Shown: piece after piece, positions 37,198 to 49,618 of the stretch | Position numbering within the stretch: position 1 is the first letter of the stretch | Layout: each line of letters opens with the position of its first letter | Assembly (NCBI GenBank): GCA_914767715.1 | Contig: OU612066.1 | Coordinates: forward strand, 22,108,283 to 22,172,282 | Length of the DNA stretch: 64,000 nucleotides | Direction of reading: 5' to 3' | From: Membranipora membranacea | Lineage: Eukaryota > Bryozoa > Gymnolaemata > Cheilostomatida > Membraniporidae | Notes under the pieces: model-generated | Told to the model about the DNA's origin: nothing | Seen by the model: the letters and a program-made list of their open reading frames with translations, nothing else | Databases searched by the model: none | Position numbers and translations under genes: made by a program

Positions 37198-40100
37198 ATG
37201 GCCGTCTCAGTAGCAGAAGAGGCACCACATTTGGTTACCTGTGGTAATTGCCTTGAAGACGAGGGTTATATCCATAACCCGATGTTTCTACCCTGTACTC
37301 ATGTATGCTGTGAGACTTGTCTGAGGAGGCAACTCAAGAAGACTGATGTAATCGAATGTAGAGTTTGTCAGTGAGTATTGGATTCATTGTGTATCTAATG
37401 TGATATCCTTCTCAAAGACCGATAATTCAAGTTGTTGTGTTATTCCACACAAGTTAACAAGATCCTTCTATTGCTCATGAGAAGCACAATAATCAACAAT
37501 TTCCCAGCTCTTTCACATAACTACTGATGTCCAGAATGAATTGAGGGTAAATTTTGTGGGATGGATGGCAGTATCATGCAGATTGGTAGGCGGTGGGATA
37601 GTGCGGGCGGGTGGGTGGGATAGTGCTGGGTGGATGGGTGGTATAGTACAGGTTGGAATGAAAGAGAGGTGGTGATAGATAGTTGGCAGGATAAGTGTCA
37701 GTGGGATGGTTGGTGAGATGGTACAAGCAGGATGTGTTGTGGGATGGTTCGAGTGGGGTTGGTGGTGGGATAGTACTGGCTATATTGGTGGGAGAAGATG
37801 ATTCCACAAATATCGTATAGTTATTATAATTTCAACATTAATCAACTCGGTAATCTATTTGGTATGGCCTAATGCGTAGGATATTTGGATTTGCAGAAAC
37901 AAGTTCAAAGTGGTGATAGACAATCTTCCCTCAGCCCTAGAGGATGTTCGTCCAGCTACATTCTGTGAACCTTGTGAGAAAAGTGGAAAACTCAAGATGA
38001 CCGCCAACACTTACTGTCTGACCTGTGAACATAAGTTCTGTGCTGCTCATCAGAAGGTTAATAGCAATCCAGAACATGTCTCTGTGTGTCTGTTAAACAA
38101 TTTGAGAACTGCTTTTTTAATTTGAACAGAATTATCAGCGAAAGCTATGGAGTATGGTATATATATTATATCATGATATAAAATAACTTTATGGTGATAG
38201 CTAAGTGTGAGGGCAGGAAGAGAACTTTACTCTATGTCTCCGATTCGATTTTGAATACTTGTGTCATTACAGCTTCACATTGAGCTAAACTGGCACCATG
38301 AGATTCAAAATATAAAGGAGTACATGAAATCAACCTCAACAGTAGCCCAACAGAAGTTTTGCCAGACTCACAAAGATCAAGTCATCGGTCTCGGTTGCTC
38401 AAAGTGTGCAAAGGTTTACTGTTTCGAGTGTGTGTCCTCTGTTGGCCTTTGCCAAAATGGTGAGTGACAATTCCAGTAACAGTGGTAGTATGAGTTCCAT
38501 TTTATTGTAATTGCAGTCTCGATAACCTGATCAAAAATATGTTCTCTCTCTGAAACTGAGGAGCCAACTCCTGACATCATAATTAACATTTCACCTATTT
38601 GGCCTCCACAGGAGGTGGGTCTCTCAATTAAAAAAAAAAAAGCAAAATTATTCTCTATTTGTCCCTTGTTCAGTAAGTGAGACCTGCTAGTGATCTTGTT
38701 CCCGAGGTGTTCACACTCTGGACAATACCCTTGACCGCATGTTCCTACTACTTCAAAATACACTCCTGCAATTTTATAAAGTTATGATCATCACATTGAA
38801 ATTTACTCATAATGTTAAATATTCCATCAATCTTATCACGCACCATCGATGATTAGATTAGACCAGCTTGTTGGATGCCATATACCAAATCTGATAGATT
38901 TGAGTTTTCTTATTACCCTCTAGGTTCTAACCACAAGCTCATGTCTCTAAAAGAGCTCTCAGCTGAGGTGAAGAGATTACTGGAGCCTAAGAAGAAGGAA
39001 TGTGAAGAGTTGTATGATAAATGGTCAGCTGTGATGGAGGAGGCAGCGGTCACTCTGTCTAACTGGGATACAGAAACTAAGAAAGGAGTCAAACTTATTG
39101 ATGAAATAGAGGAGAAACAGGTATTGTGATCATGCAGAAAAATCTCACACATAAACTGATGGCGCTTATTTTTTCACCAAGCTGTTAAACCGAATTATTC
39201 AGGATGTTCAAAAGTTTAAACACAACAGCAAAACATTTATAATCTGAGTGAGTGTGAAAAATGATTTTTTCTGCCTCATTTGTATTTTTTTAGGACTGGA
39301 GACCACTGTAGAACCATTCTGTGGTCAAATTGTGCTGTTAGGCAGCCTTTACCTGTCTACTTAATCTCTTTCTTTTATAGATAAAAGCTATCAGAGAGAA
39401 ATATGGAAAATTGAAGGAGGAGTATATCACAAACAGAAGCAGCACTAAAGATAAGCTAACAGAATATATAGAGAAGGATGCTGGACTAAAACTCACTGAG
39501 TTTAATGAACAGATTAAAATTTTACGGTCTGATCTATCTAAACAACATTGTGTAAGTAAATTCAATTTCAATATGGTGCAACCGACATTTAGAAAAGCCA
39601 AACAATGGGGGCCAATGACTCTACATTTATGCCAACAAGCTGTATAGATGCTGTTTTTTTTTGCTGAAATTGGCGATGGCTTTTTTAGTTGCAAACAAGG
39701 AGAGATAGAAAATACATTTACAGTCATTAGTAACAGGAACCGCCCTGCCCGAATTGAGACATCAGAATTGTCCCCACATTGGAATTAAGGGGACAACTTC
39801 AGTATAATGTCTTACAATTTCATAGTTCTATACTGTTAACTCATGTTATCGATCAGGTTGGAGCTTTTGCAGCATTTTATGATATGATAGTAGATATTAA
39901 ATAACCTTAAAGTGGTTACCTTTACGCATTTAGGATTTTCCCTCATTGGAATACTTGAATACCAGACTTATTTGAGTTAATGAGTGTGTGTGGTTACTAA
40001 AAGTTTTTACATCTTCTTTCTTCCCTTTCTTATCTTACAGGTTGACTTGCTGCAAACAAAGAATGAGTTAGAAGCTAAACTAAATGATATGGCTGTTAAA

Positions 40101-41557
40101 GGATTCCAAGGTCTGGTGGTGGAAAACCAACAACTGATCCAGACCAATGGTATGGCTCTAATTATCCTACAGCGAACCTCACTATACAATGTGCAAGCGC
40201 TAGAAAGCAACAGTTTCATGAAAAAGTTCTGTAAGATTATATTTTTAGTGGAAATGTAGGGCCCTACTAGCTGTAAAACAAACCTGTCAGTAATGTGTAA
40301 ATGAATAATCCTAAAAAAACGGTAAAAATGCTTCTTGCCTATAGACATATCATCATAATTAATCACAGGGTTAGATGATATAGTTCTAATGATTGCTGGA
40401 TTTGTTGTAATTCTGGTGCATCAACACAACATGTAATATAAGTGGTCAGTCATTTACTGTGTTTCAGATTCTGACACCACAGAGATAAACGCTGCTCTGG
40501 TTCCGACAGACGACTTTTTGATCGGTGATGACCTCATGAGAAGTAGGAGACCTCCGACCTCAATGAGGCTGGTGAAGCAGCTTGCAGACAATAACAATTG
40601 CTACACGTCATGTAGTTATAAAGGTGTAACTTATGTAGGTCTCAACGGCGGCTCAATCAACAGAATAGATGAAGCTGGTAACAAGACATCAGACTTCATC
40701 AAACTACCCGGTCGCATCATCACCATAAGAGCTCATCAGGATCGACTCTACATTCTCATGTACGGACAACCTTACAAGATCTATGTGTATGATTTGAATG
40801 GTCAACGGATCACATACTGGGATCACACTGACAGCAACAGTTCTTATGTCGGCAACAAACTTTGTATTGTAAAAAACCAGATTCTTGCTGCTGATGCTAC
40901 CAATAAGAGAATCACAATCTATGACCTCAACGGAGGTGTAGTAAGACAGATTCCGTGTCCCAATATCCCAACCAACACCTACATATCCATGTGTTCAGCA
41001 GGAGAAGACTCTGTCATCATCACCACTTACTCACCTGCTCAGGTATTCAAGTTCAACATGAGCAGAGAGACAGTACTCTGGACAACAAGCCTCACAGCAG
41101 AACCATACGCTGTAGCCTGCAGTAATGATGTAGTACTGGTCAGTGGAAATGGATACAACGGCAGTAAGAGAGGTTTATGGATAGAAGTTCTAAATACAGC
41201 GACTGGTGAGAACTTTACTCGTTAAATTATAATATATACATGTAGGTCTTCCATATAACAATAGAGTACTACAAAGTCCTGGTTAAATTAGTTAGGGATT
41301 AGGGGGTCAGTATCCTCATCGAAGCAACCAAACCACCAGTTAAATGTACGGATTTTGTTACCTTGTATTGTGCGGTCTAATGTATGCGCATACTTTCTTA
41401 TCCTCTATTGCAAATTTCAGGTGAACACATTACAGAATTTAATGATCAAGAAGGAGTACAGACTCAAGTGTTTGATTTATGGACAGAGAATAACAGACTG
41501 CTGGTGCTCAGTTATAATCCGCGTTCTGTGCTGTGTTATGAACTTCTCTATGATTAA
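37198..41557 (+). CDS. TRIM3: RING/B-box/coiled-coil/beta-propeller protein
   Basis: Eight in-frame exons: 37198-37370, 37897-38056, 38273-38459, 38924-39120, 39381-39551, 40041-40149, 40468-41205, 41421-41557, giving 623 aa plus TAA. All exon lengths equal those of TRIM1 except exon 7, one codon longer. All RING and B-box zinc ligands are kept. Compared with TRIM1 there is one change in the RING exon, about four in B-box 1 and one in B-box 2, but roughly 40 in the propeller exon (for example GLNGGSINR against GLSSSSVKR, and NGYNGSKRG against DGVLDSKRG). Introns 5 and 6 do not align with those of TRIM1, whereas introns 1-4 and 7 are nearly identical. Expected role: ubiquitin ligase with a ligand-binding propeller; target unknown. 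Confidence 0.9.
37556..37790 (+). repeat. G-rich repeat in TRIM3 intron 1
   Basis: Counterpart of the GGTGGGATAGT-type repeat at 2590-2830, with small unit-level differences. Confidence 0.6.
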
Positions 41558-42656
41558 TGTTTAGCTTTCAGTAACTTTATATAGGCAGTGAACTTCTATA
41601 TAAATTATGATTCACACAAGACCGTTGCCCACTTAATGACTACATTTCTGATAAACTAAATTTAGTTTTAGATATTTTGAGGTCATCCTATCACCATAAA
41701 GCTCACCACCATCAAGGCCGATAAACTTTATACTTCATAGAATTCGAACCAAGTTAAATCATTAACTGTTACTGTTGCGTTAGTTACGTTAATGTCTGTA
41801 TGTATTAATTAATAAGTGAGAACATGAAAACAGCTGCAACCAATTAACTAACCTTCATTGCTGAAGCTTCTGGAACTGAACTCTACTTGGGTCTTGGAAA
41901 GTGATGTTTGTCATAAAAAATTGCCGTGCTATTATTAATTATTATGGGAATTCTCTAGTCAATTTCAAATTATATAATTTATACCTCGCTTTATTAGTAG
42001 TGTCCCAAGGGGGTCTTTCAATTAAGAACAGCAATCCAACAACCTGTAAGTGCCCGATTCGAGAATGAGACTCCTTGCAGGTCAGACTCACTCCCAGAGT
42101 GTTCAATGGAATTATGGTGTTCACTCTTTTTAATTACACCTGTCCTGCTTGTGTGGGTCCCTGTCCCTGATTTGATACATGAGTGTGTGTGTTTCGCCCA
42201 AAACATACTGTGTGAAAAGATGTTTTATAAAACAAATATGTTTGCCGCTTGGTTTCACCACAACTGTAAACTGACAAGTCATATCTTGAGCGGCTATCGT
42301 CAGACTTTATGATTGAAATATGCTAGTTTTGCTCTCTTTTAGACTCTTGAGCTCAACTCAGTAAATATATGATTGACGCTCAATGTTTTTGAACAATGCC
42401 CATCTCATATTGAAGCCGAAATTCCGATGGACGATATTATTTTATTGGGATAAAAATCTCTATTTTTATCTTTTTGTTAAATTGATCACCTTTCAGTTAT
42501 GTTAACATCTTGTGCGTTTGCGGTTACCTGGTGGTTTTTTCTTCCCTGAATATGCTAAGAAATTGAGAGTAAAATAAAGTGCATGATGACCCTGTCCCTG
42601 AGTTGACAATGATAGTTTGCAGGCGGTATAATATTGATTGAACTTTGACTCGTTAG
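41558..42656. other. Spacer after TRIM3, no gene
   Basis: Collinear with 6511-7810. Contains the uninterrupted GGTTTCAC site (about 42252) matching the element at 8511-9137. Confidence 0.5.
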
Positions 42657-42817
42657 GTCCAGTAAGGATGAAGCCTCAGATCCCATCATTCCTGACAAAG
42701 CAGAGGGTAAAAAGTATGACCCTCACCAATGACCTCTCTGTGACCTCTGCTTCTGCCTCTATCACTCAACATGTACGGATAAATCTCAAACTATCGGTTA
42801 AACTCTCCGCTAAGTAA
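42657..42817 (+). pseudogene. C18orf63-like tail exon, relic 3
   Basis: Open frame ending at TAA 42815-42817, matching relic 1 (7811-7971) and the exon at 32324-32524. Upstream exons are absent between TRIM3 and this point. Confidence 0.65.
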
Positions 42818-43187
42818 CCTTGCAGCCATCTGTGAAAGGAAACTAACAGTAAGCAGAAGTATGGTAGTTCGATTCAATGTAAATCACAGAGTACTTATAG
42901 TGGTGATGCCCGTTGTGTCCTACTGTACAATTTCTCCCTGCATCTGTTAAATCTAAGGCTACATGATACACACTGGTCGCTTATATTACTAGAATGAGGA
43001 TCTCATTTTGCCAAATATTGTGTTGACAGTGTTGTGCAACAAAACTAGAATGTAGATCAAGCTTATTACCATTTGCATTCAGGCTGTTCTCATTCTGCCG
43101 GTGAGGCGGCTGCTGCTTGATAATCCAAACGCAGGGCAATTGGATCATATTTGATCTGAATGGATTGTTTGCTTAATGGTATTTCAG

Positions 43188-43282
43188 GTCACCAAGCTCC
43201 TAACCTAGTCTCAGCTGTGGATCTTTCTCTTGTTGAGATGACGACTCCCGTATATCAGCCTGGTGTAATCGCTAACCACTGA
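43188..43282 (+). pseudogene. C18orf63-like last exon, truncated
   Basis: Same acceptor and first codons as 10069-10241, but homology to copy A ends at about 43272 and a TGA follows at once. Sequence from there to the LINE tail (43463) has no counterpart in copy A and may be another insertion. Confidence 0.45.
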
Positions 43283-43462
43283 ATTAGATTCTTCTCTTAG
43301 AGTGGAAATAGTATCATAGCGTTATACGGTTAGGACACTAAACACAGGGACCCATCTGACTGTTATCTGATTGGCTGTCCCTAGTAGCATGAATAATTAG
43401 CCTGAGAAATTGTCTTGTTATAATTATACCCCTACAGTGTCGATGATTAGGGCATTTCTAGA

Positions 43463-45626
43463 TTTTTTTTTTTTCCGGTTTCTGTTTGTGTTTATTTGTG
43501 ATAAAAGGTTCTTCTAAAAAAAAATGATGACAGCGGAGCGATCAGGTAGTCAGAGACTAGAATGGCGACCGCCCGATTAACAGTATGACCGAGAACTATG
43601 TGGCCGAAGACAGCCCAAGGAACCCCGCCCGCCGCGCCTGCTGACTATGCACCACACCCCCACAGGGCCCTGGTCAGCCGACCACGCAGACCAAGGGGCT
43701 CACAAACCCGTTCACCAGGAAGGTACCTGTTGAGCAGGTTTACACCTGTCGTCAACAGAGACCTTGCCCCCCTGCAGTTGTTGGCTCTTTGAGGGACAAC
43801 TCCAAGTTTACTTCTTGTGAAACTAACATTTGGTGAGCTCACACAGATCTCACAATTTGCAATTGTTTTTGAATATAATATTAAAAAGCGATATTTAAAT
43901 AGCATTTGCACCGGCATAATTTTAAGGTGCTCAAAGAATGAAGTTACATGGCCTCGTGGATGAATTTTTAAAATGACACGGAGTGCTGATTTTTGTAAAA
44001 GTAAAATTTGGTTTATCTCGCATTCAGCTGCATGGCCCCAGAACTCGATGCCGTAAATTAAGTGTGGGTAAAAAAATGTGTAGTATAAATTTATCATCAT
44101 TGGAATATCTAAATATGGTCTTATGGAACGCATGAGCAACAGTATAAAATTGAGCTTTTTACAAATTTGTACAATATGAGGTTTAAAAGTTATGTTACTG
44201 TCAAGCTCAATCCCTAAGAATTTTGTATTTAATTTATTATCAAGCTGGTTTCCACCCATATTTAAAATGTAGTTTTCCGGAGTTTTAATCAGTTTATTTG
44301 GAGCTTTAAAAATGTCCTGGAAAGTTTTAGAGTAATTCAAAATGAGCTTGTTTGCAATACACCATGTTTCTACTTTGTGCAGATTTTCTTGCACTAAATG
44401 GGAATCTGTTGAAAAAATGTTTGTGTCATCTGCAAATAAAATATATTCAAGGTCAGGAGCTGCTTTTATAAGATCATTAATAAATATAAGAAATAAGATA
44501 GGGCCTAGAACTGAGCCTTGAGGTACCCCAATTTTAATCGGCAGCCATGATGAACTGTGCGAATCCAGCTTCACATACTGGTACCTCTCGGATAAATATG
44601 TTTTTACAAGATTACAAGCATCAGGGGTGAAATTATAGTAAGGTAGTTTTGCGATTAAAATTTCATGGTCTATGGTGTCAAAAGCTTTACTAAAATCTAG
44701 AAATATTCCTTGGGTTATGTCACTATTGTTAAAATTCTTATAGAGTTTCTCCATTAAGCGTGAAATAGCTAATGAAGTGTTGCGGTTTTCCCGGAAACCA
44801 AACTGGCTGTCGCTAAAAATATTGTTATCTTCAAAGTGGAAACGCAGCTGTGATGCTAAAGTCTTTTCTACAAGTTTGGATAATGCTGTTAAAATTGAAA
44901 TCGGCCTATAGTTATTAGGGTCTGACTTAGATCCTTTTTTGTGAAGTGGTGTTACACGGGCAATCTTTTGGCTATCCGGGAATTTCGAGGTACGCACTAT
45001 TAAGTTAATCATGTGGGTTAAGATCGGTGAAAGTGTGGTTTTATTTTCTTTTATAAGGCTGATGGGTATTCCATCATAGCCCGTAGCTTTCCTTTCCGAT
45101 GAACAGTTGATTACAGACTCAGTTATCTCATTAGAAATCTCTAAAAAGTCAAATGCTGGCAAATTATTGTCATTTATTAAATATGAGCTATAGCTGATTG
45201 TTGGAGTTGGGAGATCACCTGCTAAAGCTTTCCCCACACTAGCAAAATGAGTATTAAAAGCTTCAGAAATTTCTTGAATCGAAGTAATTTTTGTGCCCTG
45301 AGATTCTATGTACTGTGGTGGGGTATTTGCTTTCGAATCCCTATGTAACATTCTATTTATAAAATTCCATTTTTCATTTTGGTTGAATTTACAATTTTCA
45401 AATTCAGATTTATAGAACTCCTTTTTAGCACTTTTGATTGCCATTGTCACAGAATTACGAAACTTTATATATTTATCCAGAGCCACCTTGTTAAATGGCT
45501 CTTCTTGCGTTTGCTTATAAGATTTTAAGCGTTCCTCCATCAGTTTGTGAATTTTATTAGTCATCCAGGGCTTTCTAAATTGCAGCTTTTTAATTTTCTT
45601 TCCAGTTTTGATTGTTGTTGCTTGTC
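43463..45626 (-). mobile_element. 5'-truncated LINE retrotransposon
   Basis: On the minus strand the element ends in a 12-A tail (43463-43474), has a GC-rich segment near the end of its ORF, and starts at the junction with host sequence near 45626, where copy A reads straight through (about 10655). There is no endonuclease domain, so the 5' part is missing, as is usual for target-primed reverse transcription. About 490 bp of host sequence (A 10157-10645) is absent at this site. Confidence 0.85.
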
Positions 45627-45636
45627 GCGGAATCAT
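43645..45636 (-). CDS. LINE reverse transcriptase ORF, 663 aa
   Basis: The frame encodes a full reverse transcriptase domain: NNYRPISIL (finger), FLDFSKAFDTIDHEIL (catalytic block with D), GVPQGSVLGPILFLIFINDL and the YILFADD active site, followed by a thumb-like region with GIEFWG. The block pattern is of the Jockey/CR1 group. The upstream endonuclease is missing. The ATG at 45636 lies in flanking host sequence, so the apparent start is accidental. The frame has no internal stop, suggesting a fairly recent insertion, but without endonuclease and promoter it should be immobile. Confidence 0.85.
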   Translation of the reverse strand: MIPRQATTIKTGKKIKKLQFRKPWMTNKIHKLMEERLKSYKQTQEEPFNKVALDKYIKFRNSVTMAIKSAKKEFYKSEFENCKFNQNEKWNFINRMLHRDSKANTPPQYIESQGTKITSIQEISEAFNTHFASVGKALAGDLPTPTISYSSYLINDNNLPAFDFLEISNEITESVINCSSERKATGYDGIPISLIKENKTTLSPILTHMINLIVRTSKFPDSQKIARVTPLHKKGSKSDPNNYRPISILTALSKLVEKTLASQLRFHFEDNNIFSDSQFGFRENRNTSLAISRLMEKLYKNFNNSDITQGIFLDFSKAFDTIDHEILIAKLPYYNFTPDACNLVKTYLSERYQYVKLDSHSSSWLPIKIGVPQGSVLGPILFLIFINDLIKAAPDLEYILFADDTNIFSTDSHLVQENLHKVETWCIANKLILNYSKTFQDIFKAPNKLIKTPENYILNMGGNQLDNKLNTKFLGIELDSNITFKPHIVQICKKLNFILLLMRSIRPYLDIPMMINLYYTFFYPHLIYGIEFWGHAAECEINQILLLQKSALRVILKIHPRGHVTSFFEHLKIMPVQMLFKYRFLILYSKTIANCEICVSSPNVSFTRSKLGVVPQRANNCRGARSLLTTGVNLLNRYLPGERVCEPLGLRGRLTRALWGCGA

Positions 45637-46260
45637 TTCTAATCTCGGATTATAAGACAGCTCCAGTATGGATTATTCATCAAGATACTACAGTTATACT
45701 GCTGACTATAGGAGTATATGAATATCAGATATACTTAGTACCTGATAAATCATGAGCTCTATATGACTCGTCTCCCAAAGATATGAAACAAAAATTCAGG
45801 ATCATATTGATGTATAAGATCAGCCCGGAATTATTTCTACTCTTCAATTATGTGGCTGCTCCTGGATGGATTATTCTTCAAGATTTTTCAGCTGTATCGG
45901 ATTAACAAAAGATAACACTTTACCCAGACCTCTATGTCAGTACACCCGCACAGCTATGGTGAGTTTTGGTTTCGACCTCTCCTACTTTCAATACAAAATA
46001 GGTTAATTAGCTTTCTAAAAATTTTTTATTGGAACAGTAAAACACATGCAACAAAACGACTGAAGCTGTAAAATGCAAAAATAGGGTATGCATCTGAGCG
46101 TTGATATTGGTAACAAAATTTTCGCCAACATAGCCATGAAGTTATAATGGAAAGGAGCAATAAATATTTCATAAGAAAACTACACCAAAACTGGATCGTG
46201 GGCACAAAATAGCCTGTGTGCCAGTATGAGTGAAAATATTATAATCAATACAGGGAAACA
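45627..46260. other. Spacer, no gene
   Basis: Matches about 10657-11286 in copy A. Confidence 0.5.
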
Positions 46261-49200
46261 CTATGAGTTAATCCTGTGGAGAGCATTTCTCATAAAAGTC
46301 TGAACATTCTTAAAACATTCAGTAACTCGTCTCTTTATACCATTCCGAGCTCTGCGCGTAGCCAATAACTTGGTAGTAGCCTGAGAGCACTTCTCACAGA
46401 GTCGTAATTTATCACTAGATGTATCACATGGTGTTTGAGATATTTCATGCTGCACACATGTAGCTGGTTCAGGTTTTATTTCCTCATCGGTTTCACAAAT
46501 CATCTCTACTGAATCTGAAATCAAGTAAAGCATTTGTCAAAGTTTGCCCTCCATCACTACTGTACTACATCAAGAGTTAGCCTGGGAAGGCAATTTCTAA
46601 TTTATTCATGATCTGTAATGCTCACCCTTGTAACATCTATATTTGTGAATCAATCCTTGACCAATTTTGTATGTTAGTTTATTGATTTCATTACCGCCGC
46701 TTCGAAGTTTGAAAATAGAATGATCACTGGACTGGGTCTGTCAGTGTTCACGATTAAGCTTCGCAAATGGACACATATTTTTGTTAGCTTTCTTCCTTGT
46801 GATAGAATTTACAAGATCTCATCAAATGTGTAAAAGTATCTGGCTCACCCTGAGGAACTGTAAGGGAATTATTCTGTTGTTCCTGTATTTCACTCTCCGA
46901 CCCATCTTCAGAATATACAATTTCGGCTCTGTAAAATTGAATTGAACTAGTTGAACATCACTGTCCTCATTTGTTGTGGGGGACAGCTCATAATACTGAA
47001 GTTTTTCCCTGTTCTGATTTTCGATGTGAATATTGTTCACAGGCATCAGTAATCAGAAGTTGGCTTCATAGTCATGATGATGAAAAGGAGGATAAATGGT
47101 ATCACTGTTTACTACAGATCATATCTTGTGGTCAGCTCTACAGATCTGAAGTGAATATTAAATAGGGGAACAAAATATATCATAGCCTGGATTCTCCAAT
47201 GGGATAAGGCAACCATAACAATATTATGAGTGTTGGCCATCAAAGTGCATTGTGGGATGGTTTTTTAATATCTCTCGGTTTGAAAGTGATTAGCACATTG
47301 ACAAGATATGTGCGGATTATTTTTGCAAAATATTCATTGAAACTCACACAAAATGGTCATTTGAGATGGTCTGATAGAATAGTGTCGAGAGTGATGGCTC
47401 TAGTTTGTCCAGCTGTGACAGTTCATTGGTGAACACCAGGAGACTTAGATTCAGAGGAGTTTCCAATTCCTCCTCAGGATAACCAAAGCTGTCTTCATAC
47501 AGAGATGACCTGTTCATCAAATCATTCTCGAAGCTCGGCCAAAGGGATGTTTCGAATACCCCAGGACTAGAAAATATCACAGAAATAACCAAGTTATATA
47601 CAGTGGTCAAGAGCAGACAATTAGTATGTTATCGCGATCGCCAAATCTGTTGTCGATTGTTATCAGTTTTGGGACATTACTTCCAGACATGGTTTTTTGC
47701 TGTTTTGATATATTTGATTGAGTTCATGTTTGAGAGATATACATATTAGAGACAGCCTAAATTATATCACTGTTTGGACGCTAGGTCAGCTCATATCATA
47801 CTATCAATAATAGTTTTATATAAAGAAAAAAATGCAAGCTTTTGCTAGAAAAAGCGAATTTTTAGGGGTATAACTGTAAGTTGTCTTCTTATTGTGAATG
47901 TAAAGACAATCCTTAAACTTTCTCATATCATATTATTTATTGACAACTGTCATATTCCTATTGGCTGAGGATGAAAGCTTTCACAGTCAGTTACATGCAG
48001 CTTGCTAGTGCACTGATCTATCTGAATCGGGGTCTCAGCTGTAGTATGATATAAAGAAATAACAAAATAAATACAAGTGACTAGTAGAACATCATTAAAT
48101 ACTCACCTTACATCATGTACCATATTTTGATCAGTCGGGATCTTCAATGACAAGACTTGATCATTAGTTTTGAGAGAATCATCTACTAGCTGATTGAGGC
48201 TGTCGGTGAGCCGTGTAGTAAATAATGTGTCTGTAGTGAACTCTTCATCGCATGAGAAGGGAGACTCAGTGTCCAAGATGTCTGTGAGATCTGAGAATGT
48301 AAGAACAAATATGCTACATATCATAAATCGCTATTGATGTCCCATTTTTAGTTGGAGCTTCTCAATAAAAATTAGCAAGACATCTCTTGTCATTGATTGA
48401 TTGATTGATGAGTACTTTATTATCGATCAAAATACATTTGCAACAAATGACAATGTATATAGTGGATCTGATTTGACATAAATCGATAAAAATGACTTCA
48501 GTACGTTGGTTAGGAAAAAAATTGAAATAAAACAGGATTTGTCATGTGATAAGGTTCGTTATTTTTCTAACCGGTTGGGTTTCCTCTGCAATCGCTCAAT
48601 GAAGAGCTAAACATCTAGTACTGTTCTATTTTTCAATGGTTGTATGGTTCATTGGATTCAATACGATTCCATTATTGCAATTGTGAGATATTGTGAACTA
48701 TTAACAAAGGCATAGGATAAATAACTCCCAAATAACAACATAACAAATAACAAAGTCCCTCAGATAAGGATATTTACCATCAGAGAATTCACGCATCTGA
48801 TCTTCATCCCGGAAACTTGCCTCCTCAGACCCGTATCCTGCATCTGATTCTGAAATCAAATATGTTTTGATAAGTTTCTAATAAAATTGATTAGTAATCA
48901 TATATGGTTGAACTTTTTGTATCGATGGCGATAAACCATATCCTAGCAAGGGGTTAGAGACTCCTTGGTCTGAGCTTCTATCAATGTCTACATAACAGCT
49001 TCTTTGGTATAGGATTTTGCCCCGCGTTGAAAACACCATGTTATGAAACGGTTCATTGACAAAATCAGCTGCTTCAATGATTTGTATCATCATCATGACA
49101 ATAATGTGTTCTTGAAATTTAGACTCACCTTTCTGGCTTTTGCGGATAACTGCATCCTCTAAATCACTCACATCCTGCTGCTGGCCCTTGTGATCATCAT

Positions 49201-49618
49201 CGATATCACTCCACAACCTCGTGCTAACTACCTCACTACTACAATCATTGAAATGTGTGATATGTTATTTAACTCTCACTGATAAAGTCACCTAGTAGTA
49301 TCACTGCTACTTGTACTACTTTCTCATTGTGTCGTTGTGCACTCAGAAGGCAGCGATTGCATCATCTTTGATAGCGTAACGCTGCTGATGACACATCATC
49401 TTTGGTTAAAATCTGATGGATCTTTTTGGATTTCACAGACAGGGCATAAATATATCATTTTTTGATAAATGTGCCTAGCCCAAACGAATTCAGGCCAAAT
49501 CCCAAATATAAATGAATAATTGTAAACCATTACAAAAGAGTTGACAACTTGCTTACTATCAATTTAATAACAGCAGTAATGAGAATAACGAGTACACTTA
49601 CATGGCAGTTCTGTACAT
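46261..49618 (-). CDS. Unrecognised seven-exon gene, 311 aa (copy B)
   Basis: Minus-strand exons 49618-49602, 49238-49129, 48849-48778, 48290-48107, 47566-47348, 46928-46849, 46514-46261 have exactly the lengths 17, 110, 72, 184, 219, 80 and 254 seen in copy A, and give an open 311-aa frame. Substitutions are scattered and mostly single-residue (for example CEKCSQ against CEKRSQ, RRARNGIKRR against RRAQHGLKRR). The N-terminal two-thirds is acidic and Ser/Thr-rich and the C-terminus basic. No family recognised. Preservation of every splice phase in two copies supports a real gene. Confidence 0.7.
48392..48410. repeat. (ATTG)n microsatellite, short allele
   Basis: Counterpart of 13367-13400 with fewer units. 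Confidence 0.85.

Noticed and set aside
39338-39727. 129-codon minus-strand frame opposite TRIM3 exon 5
   Set aside because: Antisense shadow of the coiled-coil exon and intron 5; not kept as one frame in TRIM1.
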